From Lachnospiraceae bacterium (GTDB lineage: Bacteria > Bacillota > Clostridia > Lachnospirales > Lachnospiraceae): 11,167 nucleotides of DNA. The position numbers and the translations under genes are program-made. Every line of letters begins with the position of its first letter. Position 1 is the first letter of the stretch. Under the pieces are notes generated by a model. That model searched no databases, was not told the origin of the DNA, and saw nothing but the letters and a program-made list of their open reading frames with translations. Below, piece after piece: positions 1 through 6,688 of the stretch. The stretch covers positions 1 to 11,167 of the forward strand of contig CAAEAB010000030.1 in NCBI GenBank assembly GCA_900753685.1, given 5' to 3'.

Positions 1-2131
1 CGCAGGATATGAAGGCCCATTCCGGCGCGGACGCTTCCAAAAAAACTTTGGAGGTTGCGCCGGAAGAGCCATGATGCCCGACTTTAAGCACGTCGCAATC
101 CGACACGCCATTTTTCTCAAGAAGCATCTCTTCCCCCTGTCTTTCCAAATCGCCCATAAGCAGCATTGTAAAGTAATTCTCGCCCGCTGTCCGGGAGAGG
201 GACAGCACCAGGGAATCATTGTTTTTATCCCCCGAACACCACTCCGCCTTCGGATAAAGACATAAAAATTCAAAATTTCCCGCCTTCAGCCGGTCCTCCG
301 GGCGGATGATCATTACAGAAACCGCCTGACGTTTAGACAAATCACAAATTTCATTTAACGTCTCATCAGCGGAAACATCGGGCAGAATGACCTGTTTCAC
401 TGGAACCGCGCTGTTTTCCAGGGCTTCACGTAAACCGGACACATGATCTGAATCTCCATGGGTTAAAAACCAGGCGTCAATTTTTCGGACACCGTAATAT
501 TTAAGCATAGGTTCAATGCGATACTGATAAACCTTTTTTACATCCGAGCTCCCGCCGTCCACCAATACAGCCTGCCCCTGTTCACTGAGAATACACAGAC
601 CGTCCCCTTGCCCCACATCGATACATATAATCCGATCAGACCGCTCTCGGACAAACATGAGGATCAGACATCCGGCCGCCATCAGTCCGACAAAATGAAA
701 CCGATTTCGTCCCGCCAGACAAACCGCGCCGCCCGCACATATGCAAAACAGGCCGATCTGCCACCACTGGGGACGCCCGCAGACGAGCATGGCCGAGGGA
801 AGCCTGTGAACCCATCCAAAAAGCACGTCTATTCCACCCATAATTACCGAGGCAGCTCCGGTCAGTCCGGGAACCAGACAGCTTCCCATAAGCCCGGCAA
901 TAAAGGCCGCCGGGACAACGAAGGAGATCAGCGGAATCATAAAAAAGTTATAGAAAAATCCCAAAAGAGGGATTTCATACATATGCCACAGCAGAACAGG
1001 CAGCGTCGCGAAAAAAATTCCCGCCTGAATCCAGAATACACTTTGAAACTCAAGCTCTGTTTTACTTTTAGAATGCCTCTCCCTTTCCAAAAAGCATTTC
1101 TCAAGATATTTTCCTAAAATCATGCCGGCCACAGCGCCAAAGGAAAGCTGAAAACCGGCTGAAAAAAGCCGAGCCGGACGGAATAAAAGCAGTACGTCTG
1201 CCGTGAGAACAAGAGCCGTCGACATATCGTTTTTTCTTCCCAATAACCTGCCGATCAATGAAAATATCATCATTCCCATGGCCCGCAGCATAGAATCTCC
1301 AAAGTCTGTCATATAACCGTAGGTCAGCATCGCAAGCAGGGCCAACACCGTAGAAGGCCAAATGGCCACAGTGGATTTCCTGAGCCTGCGATAAAGTCCC
1401 ATGGCAATAAAGGATAAATGAAGACCAGAAGTGGTGACAAGGTGCATCCACCCATTTTCCTGATAATATCGGCGCAAATCCTCCGTAAATCCGGAACGGT
1501 CCCCCAATACGGCGGCCAATACGACTCCGGCCCCGGACTCACTCATCGACTCCCGGTAAAAAACGGACATACGCTCTTTCAGTACTTCCAGAAAACGAAG
1601 CTGCCGCCAAAACCATCTGCCCTCACTTACAAGGACAATCTTTTCTGCCCATACCCGACAGCTCACCCCTTGAGATAAATAATAACTTTTTTCGTCGAAT
1701 TGCCCCGGATTTCCCGGAGACGCAAATGCCTCTGCCTCTCCCCAAATTTCAATAATCTGTCCTTTATAATACTCCGCTTCCCCTTCCGAGTCATTCGCCG
1801 CCACGACAAGAACCTCTTCCTTCTCCCTCGTCCTCACATAAATCCATGTACTGTTCGCCTTTTTCTGTACCCGACAGACACTTCCCTGAATTGTAGGCCC
1901 TGACGAGCTGAAATCCGCCGGGTCCAACACTTCCGGTAAGGTTCGACAAAATCCGACAATCAAAAAGGCAGACAATCCCAAAACATATTTAAAGGAACTC
2001 TCTGCCCATATTTTTATACCTATATTTAATCCGGCAAGTCCCAGGCATACCCCAAACCAGGGCACACCGAGAAAAGCTGCCGCCACTCCGGCCACCAAGG
2101 CGATACCTGCACCCATCAGTGGTCGCTTCAT
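1..2131 (-). CDS. comEC: ComEC/Rec2-family DNA uptake channel, C-terminus cut by the window edge
   Basis: ComEC forms the membrane channel that carries single-stranded transforming DNA into the cytoplasm. Reading from ATG 2131 gives 710 codons in one frame with no stop, running off the left edge. Two hydrophobic segments open the protein. An OB-like DUF4131 loop follows (about 60-165, with NPGQFD near 142-147), then the polytopic Competence domain (HLVTTSGLH, 230-238). A metallo-beta-lactamase-like domain starts at DVGQGD (505-510), with THGDSDH at 557-563 and VGHHGS at 684-689. The family normally ends a few dozen residues beyond this, so probably only the last strand and helix are missing. 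AGGAG at 2140-2144 sits 8 nt before the ATG. The gene is last in the comEA cluster, 19 nt after the lipoprotein gene. No frameshift is seen. Assignment is confident; natural transformability is not shown. Confidence 0.95.
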   Translation of the reverse strand, partial: MKRPLMGAGIALVAGVAAAFLGVPWFGVCLGLAGLNIGIKIWAESSFKYVLGLSAFLIVGFCRTLPEVLDPADFSSSGPTIQGSVCRVQKKANSTWIYVRTREKEEVLVVAANDSEGEAEYYKGQIIEIWGEAEAFASPGNPGQFDEKSYYLSQGVSCRVWAEKIVLVSEGRWFWRQLRFLEVLKERMSVFYRESMSESGAGVVLAAVLGDRSGFTEDLRRYYQENGWMHLVTTSGLHLSFIAMGLYRRLRKSTVAIWPSTVLALLAMLTYGYMTDFGDSMLRAMGMMIFSLIGRLLGRKNDMSTALVLTADVLLLFRPARLFSAGFQLSFGAVAGMILGKYLEKCFLERERHSKSKTELEFQSVFWIQAGIFFATLPVLLWHMYEIPLLGFFYNFFMIPLISFVVPAAFIAGLMGSCLVPGLTGAASVIMGGIDVLFGWVHRLPSAMLVCGRPQWWQIGLFCICAGGAVCLAGRNRFHFVGLMAAGCLILMFVRERSDRIICIDVGQGDGLCILSEQGQAVLVDGGSSDVKKVYQYRIEPMLKYYGVRKIDAWFLTHGDSDHVSGLREALENSAVPVKQVILPDVSADETLNEICDLSKRQAVSVMIIRPEDRLKAGNFEFLCLYPKAEWCSGDKNNDSLVLSLSRTAGENYFTMLLMGDLERQGEEMLLEKNGVSDCDVLKVGHHGSSGATSKVFLEASAPEWAFISC

Positions 2132-2150
2132 TCTTTACTCTCCTTTTATT

Positions 2151-3239
2151 CTATCTCTGCTCCGTATCCTCAATGTTCTTTTGATTCTCGATCACCTGCT
2201 GCTCAATGTCTTTATCCAATGCGCCCTTCCCCGAAGAATCCGGCGGCTTTATCGCCGATTCCTTTTCCGGCCGATACACAAGGGACATATTTTTTTCAAA
2301 CAGGCCGTCAATGCGTATGCCTTCCACAGTCCCGCTAAAAACCGCTCCGTCAATCATAAACTGAACACGGCTGACGCCGGTCATCTGGGTCAGCGTATTG
2401 ACCACAGAATAAATGTTCAATTCAAAATTCTGACCATTTACCCGGTCAAGAAAAGAGCGATTTAAATCCACATAGCATATATCCTCCCGGATATTCACCT
2501 TATTAACTACTGTATCCGGCGATAAAGACGGTTTCAATCCCTTTGTAATCGGTCCGGAAATCAGACTGTTTACAAGGGCCGTTTCCAAATTAATCTTACT
2601 CAAATATTTAACGACCACATCCTCAGCCTGAAGCTTCGTCCCGTCCTCGCTGACAAAATACATGGTAACATAATCCTCACGGACATATTCCATATTACCG
2701 CTAATATTATCTACAAAATCCCGGCCCCGCATCATCATCAAACTGCCATCCTCCGTTTTCATCGGCGTATCTCCGATCACAAAGACCACATATTGAATCT
2801 CATCACTGAACTGGGTCAGCGTCTTAACGATAGCCGCCCGGGTCAATATCTCCCTGGCTTCCGACAATTTGCTGTAAGATGAATTAAAATATAAGGTTGC
2901 CAAACGATTATTACTGTCATATGTATAATTTTCAACCTGGACATCTCCGGAAATTACACACTTATAACCATTATCTGACGGCGTCTGCTTCATCCCTTCG
3001 ATACACTGGCCAATCAGCTCCTCCGACGAATCTGCCGTGATCTCATAAGCTGCCTTTATAAGCCGCGTTTCATTCAGATTCATCTGATAAACGCCATGGG
3101 AGGCTTCCGTCGTTGTGATTTCCGCATCTTCTTTATGATACCATTTCGATACAAGCTGACGGGCCGCCGTACAACCTGCAGCGGTAAAAGCAAAACAAAG
3201 GCAGAAGAACAGAATGGCAAAAAATCTAATTTTTCTCAT
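2151..3239 (-). CDS. Two-domain GerMN lipoprotein
   Basis: This 362-residue secreted lipoprotein has a basic start (MRKIR), a hydrophobic stretch and the lipobox TAAGC, giving Cys23 as the predicted lipidated residue. Two GerMN-like alpha/beta domains follow, about 60-165 and 195-312. The second contains the LNRSF-type strand seen in GerM proteins (YVDLNRSF, 256-263). The C-terminal 35 residues are charged and probably disordered. GerMN domains occur in Bacillus GerM (spore germination and septation) and in actinobacterial LpqB, partner of the MtrB kinase. The ATG lies inside the end of the kinase gene (14-nt overlap), with GGAGGG at 3247-3252 placed 7 nt upstream, so the two are translationally coupled. 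The likely role is an extracytoplasmic accessory or modulator of that kinase, inferred from coupling and the LpqB parallel. A sporulation role cannot be excluded. Confidence 0.85.
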   Translation of the reverse strand: MRKIRFFAILFFCLCFAFTAAGCTAARQLVSKWYHKEDAEITTTEASHGVYQMNLNETRLIKAAYEITADSSEELIGQCIEGMKQTPSDNGYKCVISGDVQVENYTYDSNNRLATLYFNSSYSKLSEAREILTRAAIVKTLTQFSDEIQYVVFVIGDTPMKTEDGSLMMMRGRDFVDNISGNMEYVREDYVTMYFVSEDGTKLQAEDVVVKYLSKINLETALVNSLISGPITKGLKPSLSPDTVVNKVNIREDICYVDLNRSFLDRVNGQNFELNIYSVVNTLTQMTGVSRVQFMIDGAVFSGTVEGIRIDGLFEKNMSLVYRPEKESAIKPPDSSGKGALDKDIEQQVIENQKNIEDTEQR

Positions 3240-4719
3240 TTTTCATCCCTCCATTTCCACTTTCACGGATGTATTTCAGAGGAACGCGCACAACAAAGGT
3301 TGAACCTTCATCCTCTTTACTCACTACTTTAATGGCGCCGTCATGCATTAATATAATATTTTTCGTAATAGCCAGGCCAAGTCCTGTACCCCCGGTCTCC
3401 CTGGAACGCGCCTTATCCACCCGGTAGAAACGCTCAAAAATCTGATCCTGGTATTCCCTCGGAATGCCGATGCCTGAATCAGTAACCTTTACATAAAAGA
3501 ATTTATGATCTGCATCCAACGATACCTTAACCCAGCCGCCAGCCACATTATATTTAATACCGTTTTCCACCAGATTGGTAAAAGCAAGATTAATCTTCAC
3601 TTCATCACACTCCGCCGTCACTGGCCGGAAGCTCTCAAAAACAAGCTCAATATTTCGCTTCGCTGCAATCGGACGCAGCCGTTTTAAAATCATCTCCAGC
3701 ATATCATTAACATTGACCTGGGAAATATTCAGCTCCGCCACCGCTTTATCCATCTTTACCAGAGCAAGCAGATCATTAATGATCTGATTTTCTCTGTCAA
3801 TCTCCGCAACAATGTCCTGCATAAATTCCCTGTAAACTTCATTTGGTACATTTTCCTGCATATTCAGAGAATCTGCCAGCACCTTAATGGATGTGATCGG
3901 CGTTTTCAGCTCGTGGGATACGTTGGAGACAAATTCCTGTCTGGAATTCTCCACCTTCTGCATCTTTTTAAGCATCGTATTAAAGGAATCAGAAATCGTC
4001 TTTATTTCCGAAAAGCCTCTCAGATGAATTTCCTCATCAAAATGACCTTCCGCCATCCGGTCGATGGAATTGGACACCCGCTTCAAAGGCTTTGTAAAAA
4101 GATTTGCAATAACCAGCGATAATAAAATACATAATCCGACCAAAGCTGTCGTAATACCGTTATAGGAACGCCCAATAGAATCGCATATTCTCTGTATATC
4201 CTGAGTAGAGGAATAGAATAAAATAACTCCAAGAATTTCACTCTTATCCTCCGTTTCTATCGGTACGGCCAACTCCAGCATACCGTCTTCTTTATTATAG
4301 TTTTTAACGCTCTCGCCGCCCATGGCCTGAATCGTTTCCTGAGATATGGATATCATACCGTCCATTGTCGAATAGGTGTCCTTAACAACATTATAATCAC
4401 TGTCAATAATCAAAATGCGGCCGTTATACACAGAGGCGCTCTGATTCATGTCCGTATGGACAATTTCTTTATTTTCTCCCTGAAAATAATTACTCCGGAC
4501 AATCTGATTTGACAATATGAGCGCATAATTTGAAAGCTCGTTGACCCGCCGGGCACGGAGCTGAATCTCAATATTATCCAGCGCAACCAGCCGCATAATA
4601 AATAAAGGGCTGATAGTTACCGCAATAAGGGCAACTACCAACCATAAACGCATGCTGTATAAAAACCCGTTTTTTTTCTTTGCTTTTACTTTCTTAGTTC
4701 TGGAAGAAATAACCAACAC
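3226..4719 (-). CDS. Membrane sensor histidine kinase (HAMP-HisKA-HATPase_c)
   Basis: This is a classical inner-membrane sensor kinase of 497 residues from the upstream GTG. A basic cytoplasmic stub precedes TM1 (about 25-47), an extracytoplasmic sensor of about 140 residues (50-190, with a PDC/PAS-like LIIDSDYNVV strand) and TM2 (about 192-208). HAMP is about 209-260. The HisKA motif SHELKTP gives the phospho-acceptor His269. The ATPase domain shows NLVEN (382-386), DSGIGIP (414-420) and GTGLGLAI (444-451), so all key residues are present. Its partner is the OmpR-type regulator just upstream. The start is uncertain: GTG 4719 overlaps the regulator gene by 26 nt and has no convincing Shine-Dalgarno, and the first in-frame ATG is only at residue 23. 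The layout resembles PhoR/WalK/MtrB kinases; the signal is unknown. Confidence 0.93.
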   Translation of the reverse strand: MLVISSRTKKVKAKKKNGFLYSMRLWLVVALIAVTISPLFIMRLVALDNIEIQLRARRVNELSNYALILSNQIVRSNYFQGENKEIVHTDMNQSASVYNGRILIIDSDYNVVKDTYSTMDGMISISQETIQAMGGESVKNYNKEDGMLELAVPIETEDKSEILGVILFYSSTQDIQRICDSIGRSYNGITTALVGLCILLSLVIANLFTKPLKRVSNSIDRMAEGHFDEEIHLRGFSEIKTISDSFNTMLKKMQKVENSRQEFVSNVSHELKTPITSIKVLADSLNMQENVPNEVYREFMQDIVAEIDRENQIINDLLALVKMDKAVAELNISQVNVNDMLEMILKRLRPIAAKRNIELVFESFRPVTAECDEVKINLAFTNLVENGIKYNVAGGWVKVSLDADHKFFYVKVTDSGIGIPREYQDQIFERFYRVDKARSRETGGTGLGLAITKNIILMHDGAIKVVSKEDEGSTFVVRVPLKYIRESGNGGMKNEKN

Positions 4720-5383
4720 CCCATTTTGTATGTATATACCGCGGCTCGCTCGGATTTGCTTCCACCTTTTCTCTCAGCCGGCGCACATGCACATCCACAG
4801 TCCGGACATCGCCGGGATAATCATAGCCCCACACAAGATTCAACAAATTTTCCCGGTTATATACTTTATTTGGATTTGTAATAAGCAGCTCCAGTAAATC
4901 AAATTCCTTGGCTGTCAGATTGACTTCCCTATCTGAAATAAATACTCTGCGGCTATCTAAATCAATCCGCATATCCCCTGATGTAATCATCCTTGGATTG
5001 ATATTCTCTGGTTCCTTTATCCGGGTTCGGCGCATGATCGCTTTAATCCGCGCCTTGACCTCCAAAATATTAAACGGTTTTGTAATATAATCATCGGCAC
5101 CGTATTCCAGGCCAAGAATCTTATCCATATCATCGCCCTTCGCTGTCAACATGATGATCGGCACGTCCGAAAAATCACGAATCATCTGACATACCTCGAA
5201 CCCGTTCAATTCAGGAAGCATAACATCCAGAAGAATCACGTCGTAAACATTACTCTGCGCCATCTCCAAAGCCTGCCGTCCATCGTAAGCCACTTCGACT
5301 TTCATCCCATCCTGCTCCAGACTATAGCGGATTCCTTTAACAATCAGCTTCTCATCATCAACTACAAGTACCTTTTTTGACAT
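4694..5383 (-). CDS. OmpR/PhoB-family response regulator
   Basis: This is a 229-residue transcription factor activated by phosphorylation. The receiver domain (about 4-115) has the acidic pair Asp9/Asp10, the phospho-acceptor Asp53 in LLDVMLPE, a Thr at 101 and Lys102 in the TKPF motif. A winged-helix OmpR-type DNA-binding domain fills about 132-228, with the recognition region DVHVRRLREKVE and the terminal GVGYFF hairpin. A longer frame opens at GTG 5392, but that codon lies within the Shine-Dalgarno GAGGTG (5390-5395), which is ideally spaced for ATG 5383, so the shorter start is preferred. Its cognate kinase follows with a 26-nt overlap. It looks like the PhoP/WalR/MtrA group. Targets cannot be read from the sequence; autoregulation of the operon is plausible but not shown. 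Confidence 0.94.
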   Translation of the reverse strand: MSKKVLVVDDEKLIVKGIRYSLEQDGMKVEVAYDGRQALEMAQSNVYDVILLDVMLPELNGFEVCQMIRDFSDVPIIMLTAKGDDMDKILGLEYGADDYITKPFNILEVKARIKAIMRRTRIKEPENINPRMITSGDMRIDLDSRRVFISDREVNLTAKEFDLLELLITNPNKVYNRENLLNLVWGYDYPGDVRTVDVHVRRLREKVEANPSEPRYIHTKWGVGYFFQN

Positions 5384-5396
5384 TCTTTTCACCTCA
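5380..5396 (-). promoter_or_regulatory. Shine-Dalgarno overlapping the comEA stop; sets the response regulator start
   Basis: The minus strand reads TGAGGTGAAAAGAATG here. The comEA stop TGA (5394-5396) shares bases with GAGGTG (5390-5395), which lies 6 nt before ATG 5383. A ribosome ending on comEA is therefore placed to re-initiate on the regulator gene. The upstream GTG at 5392 is part of this site and is unlikely to be a start. Confidence 0.75.
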
Positions 5397-5978
5397 ATCT
5401 ATCGCAATCCGGTCTTTAATCTTTGCATAAATGCCCGCCTTAATTCCCGGAACATTCATCAATTCCTCCGGACTTTCAAAACGTCCCTCCGCCTGTCTGT
5501 AAGTAAGAATCGCCTCCGCCTTGGCTTCCCCGATTCCCGGCAGCGTCATCAATGTTTCCTTTGAAGCCCGGTTAATGTTCACACGCTGCTCCAAAGAACC
5601 GTCGCCGTTTTCCGGTATCTCCAGCAGTTCCTCCCCGGTCTGTAACGTCTCCGCCTCCGATGGAATATAAATTTTCTGACCGTCGGTTAAAACCGCTGCC
5701 AAATTAATCCGGCTCAAATCTCCACCGCTCAACATGCCTCCGGCCATATCCACCGCCTCAAAGAGACGGCTTCCCTCATCCAGTACATAAACTCCCGGCG
5801 ACTTCACCTGACCGCAAACATAAACGTAGATTAAATCCTCCCCATTTTCAGTCAGCCTGACGCTTTCATCTCCGGCGACTTCACCGGTTTCCATAACAAC
5901 GCCTGCGGACTCACAGGCCGACGTTCCCCAGAGAAGCAAAAATATTAATCCGGCAATGATTATTTTTTCTTTTGACAT
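5394..5978 (-). CDS. comEA: ComEA-type DNA-binding competence protein with SLBB and helix-hairpin-helix domains
   Basis: ComEA binds incoming double-stranded DNA outside the membrane and passes it to ComEC. The 194-residue protein has a short N-terminal hydrophobic segment ending in GTSAC (Cys22). An SLBB-type beta-grasp domain follows (about 50-106, with YVYVCGQVKSPGVY), then an acidic linker and a C-terminal tandem helix-hairpin-helix region (133-191). VNINRAS, LPGIGEAKA and VPGIKAG mark the DNA-backbone binding turns. The frame extends upstream to a TTG at 6008, but GGAGGG (5988-5993) sits 9 nt before ATG 5978, so that start is preferred. It is the first gene of the cluster that ends with comEC and has its own promoter. 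Anchoring by a lipidated Cys22 instead of a plain transmembrane helix is possible. The comEB and comEC genes do not follow directly, unlike the Bacillus comE operon. Confidence 0.93.
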   Translation of the reverse strand: MSKEKIIIAGLIFLLLWGTSACESAGVVMETGEVAGDESVRLTENGEDLIYVYVCGQVKSPGVYVLDEGSRLFEAVDMAGGMLSGGDLSRINLAAVLTDGQKIYIPSEAETLQTGEELLEIPENGDGSLEQRVNINRASKETLMTLPGIGEAKAEAILTYRQAEGRFESPEELMNVPGIKAGIYAKIKDRIAID

Positions 5979-6027
5979 CCTATCCTTCCCTCCGAATACG
6001 AATGTCAATAAAAATCCACATATATTT

Positions 6028-6056
6028 ATTTTATCGAAAACCGAAAAGTATTACAA
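6028..6056 (-). promoter_or_regulatory. Predicted sigma-A type promoter of the comEA-comEC cluster
   Basis: On the minus strand TTGTAA (6051-6056, 4 of 6 matches to the -35 consensus) is separated by exactly 17 nt from TAAAAT (6028-6033, 5 of 6 to the -10 consensus). Transcription would start near 6021, giving a leader of about 43 nt to ATG 5978. It lies in an AT-rich gap after the YdcZ-like gene. A 6-bp AT-only inverted repeat (ATATTT/AAATAT, 6058-6072) abuts the -35 and could be an operator, but it is too weak to call. Confidence 0.6.
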
Positions 6057-6113
6057 CATATTTTTGAAATATTTACGTTTTTTTTAAGCAACAAAACACT
6101 CCAATTTTCGACA

Positions 6114-6548
6114 TCAGGACTGCCATTTAAAAATGAAAATTCCGACGACTGCGACGGCCATACCAATCAACTTGGACCATTGAAAATCCACCTTTTCCAT
6201 GCCAAAAAGTCCAAAAAGCTCGATTAGATAAGCCACAGCCAACTGGGCTACGACAATGGTCAGCGCAGCTTTTGCCGGACCAAGTTGTTTCATACTCAAA
6301 ATAACTGTCAGCGTAATGAAAGCGCCGATGACGCCTCCGAGAAGCATATATTTGGAATCCACCTGAAACAAGGCCCCAAAGGACTGACGTTCCTTTATGA
6401 GCCATGCTCCCAGACAGACAAGCAGCGCCGTTCCCTGAACCCAGCTATTTGCCACCCACAAACTCGTCTGTTTCGTCAGACCTGTGTTAAACACGCCCTG
6501 AACACTCATTAAAGCCCCTGAAATTAAAGCAATAATCCATCCCCACAT
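6114..6548 (-). CDS. DMT-superfamily YdcZ/DUF606-like membrane protein
   Basis: This is a small integral membrane protein of 144 residues with five predicted helices (about 3-22, 30-51, 67-86, 91-113 and 126-141). The family signature is visible as G-x-L-M-S-V-Q-G-x-x-N in helix 1 and the LGPAKAAL stretch before helix 4. YdcZ-type proteins are half-size DMT members (about 140-150 aa) and probably work as dimers; the substrate is unknown. The frame opens at ATG 6578, but that start has no ribosome site. A perfect AGGAGG at 6561-6566 precedes ATG 6548 by a long 12 nt, and starting there puts the first helix at the N-terminus as usual for the family. It stands alone between the argD terminator and the comEA promoter. 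I found no strong promoter and no terminator of its own, so read-through into comEA is possible. Confidence 0.85.
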   Translation of the reverse strand: MWGWIIALISGALMSVQGVFNTGLTKQTSLWVANSWVQGTALLVCLGAWLIKERQSFGALFQVDSKYMLLGGVIGAFITLTVILSMKQLGPAKAALTIVVAQLAVAYLIELFGLFGMEKVDFQWSKLIGMAVAVVGIFIFKWQS

Positions 6549-6619
6549 AAATTGATTTATCCTCCTGTCATTTTTCATTAGTATGGACAGGAACGATGAA
6601 TTTATTCTTAAGTCTTTCC
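6549..6619 (-). other. Gap between the arg terminator and the YdcZ-like gene
   Basis: This short AT-rich leader holds the AGGAGG site (6561-6566) and an unused in-frame ATG at 6578. A TACTAAT stretch just upstream of that ATG resembles a -10 element, but I found no matching -35 at a good distance. How the YdcZ-like gene is transcribed is therefore unclear; it may depend on partial read-through of the argD terminator. Confidence 0.4.
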
Positions 6620-6678
6620 AAAAAGAAAAGCAGCCAGGAACATAAAGGATTTCTCCCTTTGGTTCAAAGCTGCCTCTT
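6620..6678 (-). terminator. Compound rho-independent terminator of the arg operon
   Basis: It begins 10 nt past the argD stop on the minus strand. The outer arms pair GCAGC with GCTGC, extended outward by A-T and G-T pairs (6669-6678 with 6626-6634). Inside, GAAC pairs with GTTC and AAAGG pairs with CCTTT around a 7-nt loop. The descending arm runs straight into TTTTCTTTTT, a typical uridine tract. Small internal loops make it longer than a minimal terminator. The pairing was done by eye. Confidence 0.75.
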
Positions 6679-6688
6679 CACTATATGC

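Noticed and set aside
608..1117. 169-codon open frame on the plus strand
   Set aside because: It lies fully antisense to ComEC, is low-complexity in charged and polar residues, matches no family I know, and the opposite strand encodes clear ComEC motifs throughout.
1101..1542. Two minus-strand open frames of 116 and 72 codons, which might suggest a broken comEC
   Set aside because: They are in other frames. I read the comEC frame codon by codon from 2131 to the edge and found no stop or frameshift.
5982..6008. TTGACA at 6003-6008 as a perfect -35 element for comEA
   Set aside because: A -10 at the right spacing would fall at the ribosome site and start transcription at or past the ATG; no -10-like hexamer is there. 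TTGTAA-17-TAAAAT upstream fits better.
6084..6113. A/T-run pair (AAAA and TTTT spaced by 8) upstream of comEA as a ComK box
   Set aside because: The spacing does not match the known AAAA-N5-TTTT pattern, and ComK is not expected outside Bacillus-like lineages.
6057..6113. Terminator for the YdcZ-like gene
   Set aside because: The only stem is 6 A-T pairs and the nearby homopolymer run reads as A on the transcribed strand, so it does not fit an intrinsic terminator.
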